A DNA stretch of 47,766 nt, from contig JADHYX010000111.1 of the NCBI GenBank assembly GCA_027604685.1, positions 9,086-56,851 on the forward strand. Direction: 5' to 3'. Shown piece after piece: positions 36,273 through 47,766 of the stretch (positions within the stretch are counted from its first letter, which is position 1; each line of letters starts with the position of its first letter). A program made the position numbers and the translations under genes. The DNA is from Lobulomyces angularis. Its lineage: Eukaryota > Chytridiomycota > Chytridiomycetes > Lobulomycetales > Lobulomycetaceae. Under the pieces are notes generated by a model. That model saw nothing but the letters and a program-made list of their open reading frames with translations. It did not search any database and had not been told where the DNA came from.

Positions 36273-37129
36273 CTACTCTATGCCGCCTTTCTTGGGTAAC
36301 CATTCTTGAGGAAATTCCAAATTTAGTTTTGGCTGTTTAAATTTAATATAATTTATTTTCAATCCTGAGTAATCTGCATCATCACTCTAGTGGAATATTA
36401 AAAAAAAAAAAAACAATTTATATTGATTAGATTATTTGATTTTCAGATTATTAAAAACAAACCTTGACATTTTCATACACCCTATCAAAGCAATCAGCCA
36501 GCCAATAAGCATTTTCCAATTCCGTTAACCCATCTTTTAAACCATCTTTTTTCCAAGTTATCACTCCATTTAAAGGATTAAAGGTTTTCTCACAAAGAAG
36601 TATAAATTTATGCTTTTGTTTATCAGTAAGGTCTGCATTAATAAAGAAAAAAAAAATAAAAAAAAAATTAAAGAAAAATTAAAACAATACCTAAATCATC
36701 AACTTTAAACATCAAAGTAACAACTTTTTCGTATTCCTTTCGAGGTGGTTTACTAAAGTCAAAGTCAAACTTTTCTTGATATTTAAAGCAGAGTCGATTT
36801 TTGTGATTGTTTTCAGAAATAAAATTATTATTAAATGCTTTCAATTTTGGTAAATCAGTTTGCATTTTGCATAAAATTTTATTTACGAAATCAACATTTT
36901 CAATTAAATCCATTTCGTAAGGATGCACACCATCTTTATCCAGATTGCCAGTTAAATCTTCAAAGGCCTCAGAAATAATTTTCTTTCCTTTTAACAAAGG
37001 TGGTTTTCTTTCAAACTGAATTGCAGTAGTCGTAAAAGATTTAACGGTTTTTTTGGGGGTAAAGGTATTTATTTTGATTAATGTTGAACAAATAATATTT
37101 ATAGATTTAAACTTTGATCTCGAATTCAT
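36273..37129 (-). CDS. MRPS35: Mitochondrial small-subunit ribosomal protein mS35 (Rsm24/MRPS35)
   Basis: Three exons encode about 245 residues. The N-terminus (MNSRSKFKSINIICSTLIKI) is basic, Ser-rich and lacks acids, as in a mitochondrial targeting peptide. The family core is visible in the C-terminal half: EKVVTLMFKVDDL, joined to LTDKQKHKFILLCEKTFNP and NGVITWKKDGL, then ENAYWLADCFDRVYENVK. This matches the EEQKHKLKLLAG-type block of MRPS35/Rsm24. It shows the organism has mitochondrial translation. It ends EWLPKKGGIE at 36273. Confidence 0.8.
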
Positions 37130-38032
37130 TCTTTTTTCTTTTTTTTTATTTGAACTAGAAAAAAAATAATTGATTGAAAAAAAGGTATAATTTTTTTTTT
37201 TTTTTCTAAAATAATTTTTTGGTGTTACATTTTGAAAAGTTACAAAAATGGTTATTGTGTTTGTAATAAAAGAGAAAATAGGAAATCTTGCAACAATATA
37301 TGATTTAACGGAAAATGGAAACCTGTTATGGATTTTAGGTATATGAATACAAAGAGACAGAAACTCGAGGACGATAACAGTGGATCAATCATCATACTTC
37401 AATTTGAGGTTTAATATTCAACTAGTTTCATTCTAACTCAAATCAACACACCTGGCTATTCGTTGGACTAATGTTGGTGAATGTGTGGAAATTGTTTAAT
37501 CATATGTTAATTAATGATAAAGTTCGTCAGTTATACAACTACCTGCGATATGTAGATATAGGTTCGATATATGGTTAACATAGTTAACATTAATTAGTAT
37601 GGTGATATTAATGATATCAGATCCATTGTTATTAGGTGTAAACTACTTGACATACATTTTAGGAATAAAGAGAGTCAAAGAGTGTTGAAGCGCTATAATC
37701 CCTTTAATTCCCTAAATGATATACTCTAATAATATCACTGTTTTTAGTTTTTGGCTTATAGCGAAAAAAAAATGTTTTTTAAGGTTAGACTTTTTATTAG
37801 GAAGAGTTAATTTATTACGTGATTTGTCACAAAACAGATCTAAAAAGAAAAAATTAATCAATTGGTATTTAAATATCTAATTTTAAATATAAATTTATCA
37901 TAAATAAAAATGAAATAATAAAATTAAAATAATTTAGAAATGTAAAACTTTTAATTAAAGATTATTTTTAAGAAAATTCAAATAAATAAATAAATAATAT
38001 TGCATTTTTTCATTTTTTTTTTTAATTTTTTT
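37130..38032 (+). other. Spacer of mixed composition without a supported gene
   Basis: A 34-codon plus-strand frame at 37249 (opening MVIVFVIKEKIGNLATIYDL) is followed by GT and might be a first exon, but no continuation was found. The stretch 37330-37760 is less AT-rich than the flanks and contains short repeats of gttaacat type. No tRNA could be folded by eye. Confidence 0.4.
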
Positions 38033-39036
38033 TTATGCATTCAAGCATTTGCTGATTTCGGCTGGACTTAATTCTAAGCCGTGAAGTAAACACTGCTTTA
38101 AAATAAAGAACTTCCAAACATTCAACTCATCAAGATTAAAATATAATTTATAATTAATTCCTAGTAAAACATTAAATTAAATTTATCACATTAAAAAAGT
38201 ATTATCTTCATGATACCTTTTATAAACTCCATTTCCATAACTTTTAAATCGGAAATATTAAAACCAGAAATACGTTCCCAACCTAAGTCATTTTTGATAA
38301 AATTAAAGTGTATGCATTAGTTTAATAAAAATAGTGAAAACAAAAAAAAAAAAAACGCTAAGAAAACAAAAAGAAGAAAATTTTTCATCTGAAGCATATT
38401 AGAAACACCATTACCAACAAAAATACTTATATACATTTTTTTTTTAAAGAAATTATCAAGAATTTATAACAAAATCTTTTTAAAAAAAATAAAAATGTGA
38501 GGTGTAAGTTTTCTTTTAGTTATTTCAAATATTATTTACTTAAAATTAAATAGGTATTCTTTTTTCATTTTTAAAATGTGAATAATTTTATATTTTACGT
38601 ACATCTTAGATGGCTGCAATTATCGGAAAACATTTTTTCAGATACAATTAAGGAAATGATAAAGATTCTGAGGTGAAATCCATCTTCCCCATTTGAATTT
38701 GGGTTTAATTCTCTCAATCTAGGAAAAAAAAAAAATTGTAATAAATTAGCTTTGTTACTTAAAATAAATTGAATGAGGGCATAAAGACTTTTTACTCTCA
38801 AAAATTAAAAAGAAAATTTAAAAATAAAATAGTTACCTGTGGATATATTTCAAAGCAATGAGTATGACAGGTGTTGGTAAGTTAGAAAGTTGTAAAACTT
38901 TCTGAAAATAAATTTGAACCTTTTTTTTAATAATCATTTTATTTGTTGGAGCATATGGCCAAATACTTATCAAAAATTTAGATATAATAATTGATAAACA
39001 TTTGTTATTATAATTAATCTGCTCTGCTGAAACCAT
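38033..39036 (-). CDS. Pho80/PCL-type cyclin
   Basis: Four exons (about 38830-39036, 38590-38722, 38211-38283, 38033-38160) give about 180 residues that form a single cyclin box. Key matches are LSNLPTPVILIALKYIHRLR, FHLRIFIISLIVSEKMFSDN, CWERISGFNISDLKVMEMEF and the end NYKLYFNLDELNVWKFFIL. The pattern (K...D......W..ISG....L..ME.EF) is the Pho80/PCL family signature. These cyclins partner Pho85/Cdk5-type kinases in phosphate, cell-cycle or glycogen control. It is near the minimum length for the family. The third intron is unusually long here, about 300 bases. Exact orthology is not assigned. Confidence 0.82.
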
Positions 39037-39396
39037 GCAAAAAGAAAAATATAATTTTATTTTTTATTATTTTTTTTGTATTTTTTGGAGAAAAAGATTG
39101 GAGATAAAGTTTTAAGGGTATAATTTTGAATGCCATATAAATCAACCATGTTATTTTTAATTTTTGTATTTTTATTAATTAACACTAGGATTTTATTCAA
39201 AAGAAACCGTTGAAAAAGGTGAATTATCTTTCTTTAAACTCATCCCTTTGGAAATTTTTATCAATGATCTACAAAAGTTGCAACCATTCTTTATCATGAT
39301 TAAAACCTTTTATTTTAACTGTGATTTTGCAACAATAGAAAATAAAAAAAATATTTGAAGAAGTGTCACTGCAGTGTGCTAATTTCGTTAATCTCA

Positions 39397-39817
39397 TCAA
39401 GTGATAACAGCTTCATCACATTGCCAGTTAACGCGGTATATGGCACTGTAAAGTACAGTTAAAAACTCATAATCAAAAACTTCATCGACTAAAAGTTTTT
39501 TATCTAAATAAAATCCAGCTGGTAAATAAATGACTTTCGACTCTGCAATTTCAGTGTAGCAATAACCTATTTGCTCTCTATGGTGATAAATGTTCAACCT
39601 ACCTACAGATGCTGGGATACTTTGTTCGAGAAGCTTCAATCAGTTATGTGGTTGATTATTTTCGAATAAAATGGTTGTATCCAACGATAAGTTTAGTAAA
39701 TTTATCAACTTTTTCTTTGGTACTAAATTAAAGTGTAATGTTTATTAATTAATTATAATATTTATGCTCATAAAGGCATATAACATAACACAGAGATACT
39801 GATTCTTGACAAAACAT
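39397..39817 (-). CDS. Unrecognised small protein, possible pseudogene
   Basis: The last exon (39397 to about 39635) reads LLEQSIPASVGRLNIYHHRE, QIGYCYTEIAESKVIYLPAG, YEFLTVLYSAIYRVNWQCDE and ends AVIT. It looks like real protein: mixed composition, no homopolymers. A start at 39817 (MFCQESVSL), an intron, TKEKVDKFTKLI and a second intron with a weak donor (GTTGGA) give an intact reading of about 100 residues. Alternatively the upstream exon reads straight through in another frame but with a TGA at 39640-39642. No family was recognised. Its start is about 150 bases from the divergent FANCM start. Confidence 0.4.
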
Positions 39818-39966
39818 AAAATGAAATGTATGTCAAAAACCCTTGTTAATTGTGCCTCAGAGAGTTAAAACCATTTTTATTACACTTAAACTCTACATTT
39901 TCAAAGCTAGTTACATTTCTACTTATATCCATTAAACTTATCAACTGTGAACGTTGTTAAGCAACT

Positions 39967-42900
39967 ATGGATGAGTTTGAGGATGATCCATTTGACAATT
40001 TTGACGATGACTTATTACTGGCTGCGGTTAAAGAAGCTGAAAATCAGTATCAGATGCAACAAGCTCAAAATTTAAATAAGGTTTTACTTCAGCAAGAGCC
40101 GAATGTAAATAAAAATTCATTTTATCATCAACAAAGTTTAAAAGTTCAACAAACTCCAAATTTTACTCAATTCAAGATGCATGGCGTTGAAAAGTCTTTT
40201 AACCAAGGCAAGAACAACACTATAAATACTTTCAATCAACAAAAAATCAACAAGCAGTCAACTATTTTTCAATCTTTTGGTTATACCAACCCACCTCCTC
40301 AAAAAGTTGCTATTAAGTCAAACAAAGCTATTAAAGAAAAGCAGATTGTCTTTCCTTCAAAGTACCATCAAATTAATGAAAAAACACAACATGAATGGAT
40401 TTATCCCACTAATTTACCTATAAGAGATTATCAACTTAACATAGTTAAAAGATGTTTATTTGAAAATACTCTAGTAGCACTACCAAGTATCGTAACAAAC
40501 TTGTCTTTAAACCCTAAAAAGTAAAAACTTGAATTTTTTTAAATTTAGCTGGCTTGGGAAAAACAATGATTGCAGCTGTGGTAATGTATAACTTTTTCCT
40601 TTGGTTTCCAGAAAGTAAAATAATATTCATGGTAATATTTTTTCCTCTTTCTTTTTAATATCTCACTTGACGTATATAAAAAAAAGGCGCCAACTAAACC
40701 TCTTGTTGCTCAACAAATTGAAGCTTGTTTTAAGATTACCGGAATTCCTCCTAATTTAACACTGGAAATGACTGGTAATTTTTATTTTAAAAAAATAAAA
40801 AGTTAATATAATTAGGTAATATTGCTCCTGAAAAAAGAGAAAATGGATGGAGAGAAAAAAGAGGTATCAGGAAATTTTTTGAATTTTTTTTTTTTATTGT
40901 TCAAAGTATTTTTTTTGACACCACAGGTCATACAAAACGACTTAAATCGGGGTAGAAATTCTACCTTTGAATTAATTAAATAATGGATCCGTAATAAATT
41001 AGGAAGCTGTCCATCAGACGCTATATCATTGCTAGTTATCGATGAGGCTCATAGAGCAACTGGAAATTATGCATATTGTGAAGTAATAAGAGAGTTAAGT
41101 GCTAGAAATGAATCTTTTCGAGTTTTGGCTTTAACGGTATTATTTTATGAGTAAATATGCTGTTTATAAATCAGCAAAGGCTACTCCTGGTGCAGATGCA
41201 AAAACTGTGCAGGAAATTGTCACTAATTTACGTATTTCCCAAATTGAAATCAGAACAGAAGAAAGCAAGGATATTACTCCATACACTTTTGAAAAAAAAG
41301 TGGAAAAAATTATTATACCACCTTCCGAAAATATTATCAGAATCACTACTGACTTTTCTAAAATTGTTCAATTTTATTTAAATAGGCTTATGAAAGCAAA
41401 AGGTATCTTAAATAATTGAATTTATTTGATTTAGAATTGGTTTGAAGCATTTTATATGAATGACCCTACTTTGGTGTCCTCTTACGCCTTGATTATGGCT
41501 AGAAGTATGAAAATCAATCAGAAAATTTAGCTTAAATATTATCCTTTTTTTTTTTATAAGCTAAATTTCGTGAAAAAAGCTCTGCATTAACACAGGCTCA
41601 GAGTTCCTTTATTGAAGGAGATTTTGGTCGATTTAAATAAATAGTTTTTCATTTGTTTTCTAAATTTTTGTTTTTTTTTTTTAACAGGAGTTGCAATAAC
41701 GCTTTGCCAGACTTTCGCTCTTCTTTCACAACATGGTATTAGAGTGTTCCATTCGAGATTATCCCATTATATCGATGAATCTAAACAAGCAGGAAATAAA
41801 ATTTCCAATGCACGCAGACAACTACTTAATAATCCCGAATTTAACAGAATAATGTCTTATATGAATGAACTAATAGCAGACATTAATTTTATTTCTCACC
41901 CAAAAATTGAAAGACTGGTAGGAATAGTGGTACAGCATTTTATTGAAAACGAGGAAATTAAAGAAACTGAGAAAAGAGAAACGCGGGTGATGATTTTTTC
42001 CCAGTATCGAGGTAAGTATCAACACTTATATTAACTTTAATAATGCTAACCGCGAATAGAAAGTGTTGAAGAAATTAAAGAAGTTCTTTCAAAGCACGAG
42101 CCTCTAATAAAAATTATGAGCTTTGTTGGACAGAGTTCTGGAAAGCGGAGTGGGAAAGGATTTTCTCAGAAAGAGCAACTAGAGGTTTTCATATTTATTA
42201 TAGAAATTCAGGATTAATTTTTAATAATCGGAAGGTAATTGCTAAATTTCAAAGCGGTAATTATAATGTATTAGTTAGTACATCTATTGGTGAAGAAGGA
42301 CTGGTATGTTACTTTTTCACAAAATAGCTCATTTTTTTTGTGTTAGGACATTGGTGAGATAGATCTGATAGGTATACTGGTTTTCAAATTGCATTTTAAT
42401 TTAGTTCTGATAGTATGCTTTGATTCACAGCAAAGTCCTGTCAGAATGTTGCAACGAGTGGGCAGAACAGGAAGGAAAAGAAATGGGAAAATAGTATTAT
42501 TACTTTCTGAGGGAAAAGAGGTATTTAGTTCTGGTTATTGCTTGAATTTAATTATATTATTTAGGAAAATAACTTGGATAAATCTCACAATCAGTATAAA
42601 TTAGTTCAAAAAATTATTTTAGAAGGAAAAAAGTTGAACATGTTTCCAGTTAACTCGATGCTACCAAGAGGGTGCAAACCGATCTGCAATAAACGACTTA
42701 TTGAGATTCCTAAAAATTCAGTAGAAATTTTTGGCAAAAAAGAAGTTATGCGTGATACCTCGTCATCCTCCAAAGTCAACACTACAAATTCTAGTCCTTT
42801 TCTAACAGCCGAAGAGTTCGAAATTTATAGTGTCAAACATCCTAAAACTAATTTTAATATACCACTATCCCTTGAAAAATATACCCACTGGAACACCACT

Positions 42901-45900
42901 GTACTTACAGACGGCATCATCTCCAGGTCTACAGCTTCAGTGGCATTAGTCAAAAATTTATCATTAATGGAGGACTTACAAGAAGAGAAGCACAAGGGAA
43001 AGGAAAACCCCTTGGATTTACCGGCTTGGTTGTATACAAAGGACGTTGTAGAGGGAGATTCCTATTTTATAAAGTCTATTAAACAGTTTTCCATTTTTAA
43101 TAAAAAAAAAAATTTGCAAACACCACTGGATTCTAAGATCACCTCTTCAACTGAAGAAGCAAACCAAATTGTGAATTCGCCATTAAAGGATAGCAAAAAT
43201 ATATTAAAAACTAGAAAATTTTGTTTTTCGAGTGATGAAGAGGCAGCATCAAAAAGTGCTTCAGAAAAAATAGTAAAAAAACCGAAACTAACAAAAAGTA
43301 CGTTCGACATAGGAGATCAAACAATATTTTTTTCATCCTCTGAAGATGAGGAAATAGCAAAAGTAAAGAATCTGCATGTTACGAATAAAAGTAATGAAAT
43401 AAAACCATCACCTTTTATGACTGAAACTGTAAGTGATAGCAATAGATCTGATCCAGTACAAATAGGAGGTTTGCAGAAAACCTAAAGTTTATAAAATGTC
43501 TGTTAACAATTAAAAAATAAAATATAAAGCTGGAAACGATGGTTCATGTATTAACAATAATTCAATAGAAAAAGTTGATAAAATTGAGAGTAAGAAATCG
43601 GATTCGAAAAATTTTGCAAATTTATGTAACTCTCAAATTTCAGAATTTTCAGATGCTTTTGAAATTAATAGTCCACAACTTGTGGGACCTGAAGATTTTG
43701 TTACTCCCAAAGTATAAAATTTTACCGAGTTTGATAAGAATTGTTTTTTATTTTTTTTTTTTTTTAATTAGAAGAAATTTATGGTTGAAGAAAAAAGGAT
43801 TGGTGACATTTCGAATATTGAAGCAGATTTTAATTTAAGAAATAATCGCAGTACCGTTGAGATCCTTGAACCTACGTTGGATTTAAAAACTAATATACCA
43901 GCTACACGATTATTTGATAAGAGCAATACTTGTTTAGAACATGTCCCAGAAGATCTATATTTTGGTATCAACCTTTGAATAAAACTTTTATTGAAAAAAA
44001 TATACACAAAAATTCTAGGAACAACCCCAAGTGAATTAATGAAACAACTTGGAATATGCATACCCCAAGAACCCGAAGCAAATAATTTAAGTGCAACTAT
44101 CGCAGAACCGGTTAACAATGCAATTGAAGTAAATCAAAAGATTTATGAACATTCAAGAATTCATGAAAAATTTAGTGAAGATTATGACACTGTAATAGCA
44201 GAACTACATGAATTTTCACCCCGCGCTTCGAAATTTGATACATCCTCTGCAATACTTAATGACGAATTACTTCAAGAATCCACAATGAAAACAGATTCGG
44301 TCGCCATTCCTTTTGTATACAACTTAAACAATGCAACACCTTTAAAAATCCCTTTAAAACCGATTAATGAAACACCAGATTCTCAACCAATAGTAAAAAA
44401 TAGAAGAAAAAAGATAACATTTTCCAATTCACCAGTGTTAAGGAATGAAATTAATAGCATTTCACAATTGCCACTGAATGAAATAGTTTCAGAAAAAAAG
44501 CAATACAAACGATTACAGAAGATCAACTTAACCGAAGTGAAACGTGATCTAAACTGTGATGACACCAATGCGAACTTTGACGTCAACAACGATTTAAAAA
44601 TAAAAAAAAATTTAAATCCATCCTTGATTTTAGAAAAAATCAATAAAAAAAAAAAGTTACCAAGAAGATCCCCACTAATAAGAAGAACTCCTAACTTAAA
44701 TCAAGTTAAGAAAGTCAGAACTGGAAATAAAAAGCGTTTGGAAAGAAAAATTAAACATGATAATCCTTTCTTGGAGTATGAAGCGGTAAGAATACATATT
44801 TGTTTTTAGATATATATACAAGAATTTTGTATTTTAATAGGAAGAAAGTCTATCTGATGGTGAAGGGGGAGTAATTAACAGTTCAGTAATAAGTGAGGAT
44901 GAATATTTTAGTGATAATCCAGCATTAGATCAAGACTTAGAAGGTAGAGAGAGAGTTACATTTTAAGTTTTTATTTAGAACTTTTTTTTTAAAGGGTTTG
45001 TCATTAGTGAAGAGTATTATGAAAGGACGGAACAGACGCAGACTGCAGTTTACCTGCAGTCTCTTCGATCTCCGGAAGTTGACATTGTAGCGGTACAATC
45101 ACATGCACAGAAATTAAGATATGTAGGTGGGGGAGTTGAAGATGAATCTGAAGGTTCCATGAAAGACTTTGTAGTAGATGATGATATTGTGGATTCACCA
45201 TTGGAGTCCAAAAAAAAGTTTAAATGTGTAAACTACGAAAATGGAAAAAAATTTAATGAACCAGTAAATTATTTTGTTAAGGATCTTATTGATGATGACG
45301 ATTTTGAATATACAAAAAAATCAGGTAATTTTTTATTAAAAAGACAAATATCGCGATAACAACTTTCTAGACATAGTATCACCAAAGAACTATAAAAATG
45401 TGTCTACTGGTGCAAAGGTAGTCAACAAATTTGAAGATCCGACAAAGGAACAAAATTTTTTGGAAGAATCAGCAACAAGTATCCCGCAAAGTCCATTCTT
45501 AGATATTAACGAAAATTGCACTAAAAAACACCAGCAACAACAACACCACCAAAATGAAAATCAAAATAAATTTCAGTTTAATCAGTTTAATAATGAATCA
45601 TTTAATAAAACTATAACCACTTTTAAACCTTGGCAAAAATCTGAAAGTCAACCAAATCAATTAATAAAAAATAAATTCTTACAAGCAGAAGAAAAGACAA
45701 AAGATATTTTTAAACCATGGCAGAAAAAGTTGGAAAACAACAATAATATTTTAGACAACTGTATATAAAAAGAATTAATAAAAAATTTTTGCTTAAATTA
45801 ATAAAAAAAAAATAGTAAAACCTTGGCAAAAGAAACATGAGCCTATAGACCAGGCTGTGAAATCCACGTTTTTTAATGCTGGTAACAAGACGGTCAATAC

Positions 45901-46855
45901 CGAATCATCTATTGACTCTACATTTTCTCAGAAATATTCAAAGAGAAAAATTCAAATTTTAGTTGACACCAGAGAAATGAAAACATTGGTAAAAAAAAAT
46001 TTTTTTTTTTTTTTTATTATTTATATTTTTTTGTAATGTCTATTCCTAGATATGTTCACATCTACGAAACAAGTATGGAGCAAATATAATTATAAGACAA
46101 CTGGTGGTGGGTGATTTTATTATCAGTAATAGAATTGGAGTTGAAAGAAAAACTAAATCTGATTTGTTGGGAAGCTTTATTGGTAAACGAATATTTGAGC
46201 AACTTAATAATCTCATGGCGTATTTTGAATTTCCTGTGCTAATAATTGAAAAGGATAGAAAGATTGAAAGTATTCCTAATCATAAAGAAGGTTTTATTGT
46301 TTTGCTAACAACCTACAATGTTTACAATATATATAATTTTTTTTTAGCACAATACGAAGGAATTTTAGCTAGTTTACAAAACACAAAAGTAAAAATTATT
46401 AGTTCAAATTCTTGTGGTTTGTACCTTGAATTTTTTTTTTTTATTAAAATAAAATATAAAAGTTTTGGTTTTTTAATTTTATTTTTTATTGTAGAACATA
46501 CAGCAGAAATTTTAATCGAATTAGCAAAGCTTGAAGATCAAGAGGAAATACAGATTCCATTAACTCTTCCAGATAAAAGTAATAGCTTTCTTCAACTTTT
46601 ATTGTCAGTTCCATCACTTGGTGATGTTACAGCTATGCTAATAGTTAATAGTGGGATCACTACCCTTGGACAATTGTTAAATATGTAATTTTTATTTAAT
46701 TTAAAAAGACCATACTGATATTTTAAACAATTTTTTTGTTATTAAAAAAAAAAAAAAGGGATGAAGAACAGTTGTGCAGAAAATTTCCAGGTTTAGGAAG
46801 AAACAAAGTGAAGGCGATTTATGAATTTGCTAACACTGAATTTCAATTGAATTAA
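39967..46855 (+). CDS. FANCM: FANCM-family DNA helicase with C-terminal ERCC4 nuclease and HhH domain (Hef-like)
   Basis: About 25 exons encode roughly 1700 residues. The acidic N-terminus [20 protein letters not shown] leads to [20 protein letters not shown], Walker [40 protein letters not shown] and ALTATPGAD. The Hef-type insert and helicase C follow ([46 protein letters not shown]). After a long disordered linker with three KPWQK repeats comes the XPF/Mus81-type nuclease: [41 protein letters not shown]. It ends in tandem helix-hairpin-helix ([36 protein letters not shown]). FANCM remodels stalled replication forks and crosslinks. The ERKxxxD motif (46143-46163) is intact, unlike animal FANCM. 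Confidence 0.93.
45622..45832 (+). repeat. Three KPWQK motifs in the FANCM linker (coding)
   Basis: The motif occurs as TFKPWQKSE (45622-45639), [10 protein letters not shown] (45709-45726) and KPWQKKHE (45816-45832), the last across an exon junction. Flanks are Asn/Gln/Lys-rich and unlike one another, so the motif is conserved against a disordered background. Confidence 0.85.
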
Positions 46856-47740
46856 AAAAAAATAATAAAATTAAAAAAGAATCATTTCTATATCATGAAA
46901 ATTGCCCTTTTTTTTTTTTTTTTTTATTTTAAAAAAAAAAAATTTCTTTTTCTATTTTTTTATTTTTTGTTTTTTTTCAGCATATGCTTTTTTTTTTTTT
47001 TTATTACCCTTATTTCCTTCGCCTTTAAAAAATATTATTTTTTAAAAATTTAATATTTTATTTTTTTAAAGTATGTTTATAATTTGTGTTTAAATATAAA
47101 AAATAAAAAAATTATTTTTTCAAGTAAATCAAAATTTATTAACTTTTAAAAAAAAAAAATAAGATTTGTTCTTACAATTTTAAAAATTTTTATGTAAGTT
47201 TTCATTTTATTTTAATTTTATTTTTTAAGTCAAAATTGACTGATTTTGTGAGTAGAAAAAAGAATTTAGGGTTTCGCTGAGACACAACTGTTTTTTTTAA
47301 TTTTTTTTGCCTAAATTTCAGTTAAAATTTTTGAATTTGGATTTTTTTATTTTTTGTTAATTTTTTAAAGTTGATAAATTTTTTTTATAAAATGTTTTAA
47401 AAAGAAAAAAGAAAAAAATTAGATTAAATAAAAAATTAAAATTAAAAAAAATTCAATAAAAAAAATTGGAAAAAAATTACAACTTTTTTTTTTTTTTTTA
47501 GTTTTTTTCTTTATTTTTCGCGCTTGGGCAAAGCTTTGAGATTGCAATTTTTGCTTGTGCGATTTTTACCCCTTAGTCACATTCAAATTCAAACAAAAAA
47601 AAAGCAAGAAAGCCTTTGAAACTTTTATAAATACTAGTTCAATTCATTTTTTTTAATTTTTTTTTTTATACAATAGAAGTAAATAACATTTTTTTTATAG
47701 ACATTTTCTTCATTATTTTATAATCCATTCAAATTTAATT
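46856..47740 (+). other. Spacer downstream of FANCM
   Basis: Extremely AT-rich, with long T and A tracts. Two GC-richer islands stand out, near 47262-47292 (contains ttagggtttcgctgagacac) and 47517-47580. They may be promoter elements of the gene starting at 47741 or a small transcribed RNA; neither could be recognised. Confidence 0.4.
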
Positions 47741-47766
47741 ATGGGAAGATCAATCAAAAATATTGC
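47741..47766 (+). CDS. Possible start of a further gene, cut by the window end
   Basis: The ATG at 47741 opens MGRSIKNI and runs off the window. It follows an A-rich leader typical of starts here. Eight codons are too few to name a family. Confidence 0.25.

Noticed and set aside
37540..37580. tRNA-like ggttcgat sequence
   Set aside because: No acceptor stem or D and anticodon arms could be paired around it.
38284..38589. Missing exon inside the cyclin's long intron
   Set aside because: Joining the flanking exons directly gives SDNCSHLRCWERISG, which aligns with the cyclin pattern without a gap.
39640..39642. TGA recoded as tryptophan
   Set aside because: Trp is TGG throughout the conserved genes, and TGA is used as a terminator (for example at the end of the 39397 gene).
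41380..41480. Frameshift in FANCM between RLMKAK and the next exon
   Set aside because: Using the acceptor after TTTGAAG instead of the earlier TTTAG restores frame ([11 protein letters not shown]), so no break is needed.
1..47766. Transposons, CRISPR arrays, rRNA genes
   Set aside because: No transposase, reverse transcriptase or integrase motif, no spaced direct-repeat array and no rRNA-like block was seen on either strand.

Overview
The window is nuclear DNA from an extremely AT-rich eukaryote. Every recognisable gene is broken by many short introns (mostly 40-150 bases, GT...AG, with T-rich 3' ends), and gene spacers are mostly poly-A/poly-T. There are no operons, ribosome binding sites, CRISPR arrays, rRNA genes or recognisable transposons. 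The gene set is DUF726 lipase, ATG2, full-length Dicer, Tti2, Pho80/PCL-type cyclin, mitochondrial ribosomal protein mS35, FANCM and a class C receptor with bacterial-type binding domains. This fits an early-diverging fungus or fungal relative (chytrid, aphelid or rozellid grade) best, but the placement is inference. A mitoribosomal protein argues against anaerobic gut fungi, which have lost the mitochondrial genome. A run of 10 N at 19460-19469 shows this is scaffolded draft sequence.

Left part (1-11200): the 3'-truncated SNF5-type chromatin remodeller subunit with an added C2H2 finger (minus); a small WH2-like protein (minus); an unrecognised Lys-rich protein (plus); an HD-domain phosphohydrolase (minus); and a TMCO4/Mil1-like DUF726 membrane hydrolase (minus). 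Two gene-poor stretches (2305-3931 and 6456-7682) hold only low-complexity sequence and small repeats.

Middle (11600-20000): a Cys-containing, probably GPI-anchored surface protein (minus) lies next to a large class C G-protein-coupled receptor with two tandem periplasmic-binding-protein-like ligand modules (minus). Beyond them is a spacer with a tandem and inverted repeat, then an unrecognised Cys-rich membrane protein (minus) and a SANT/Myb-like protein (plus).

Right part (20200-47766): ATG2, the autophagy lipid-transfer protein, carrying a Cys/His cluster in its N-terminal region (minus); a complete Dicer (minus), divergent from TTI2 (plus); mS35 (minus); a PCL-type cyclin (minus); a small unknown gene (minus); and a FANCM-family helicase-nuclease (plus) whose C-terminal ERCC4 nuclease motif looks intact. 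The first codons of another possible gene begin at 47741.

The items most worth checking are the Hef-like FANCM with an apparently active nuclease signature, the three KPWQK repeats in its linker, the double-PBP receptor, the zf-C3Hc3H-like insertion in ATG2, and the C2H2-SNF5 fusion. Exon joins were worked out by eye from reading-frame continuity and splice signals. Where no intron positions are given, coordinates are the outer limits of the coding region.
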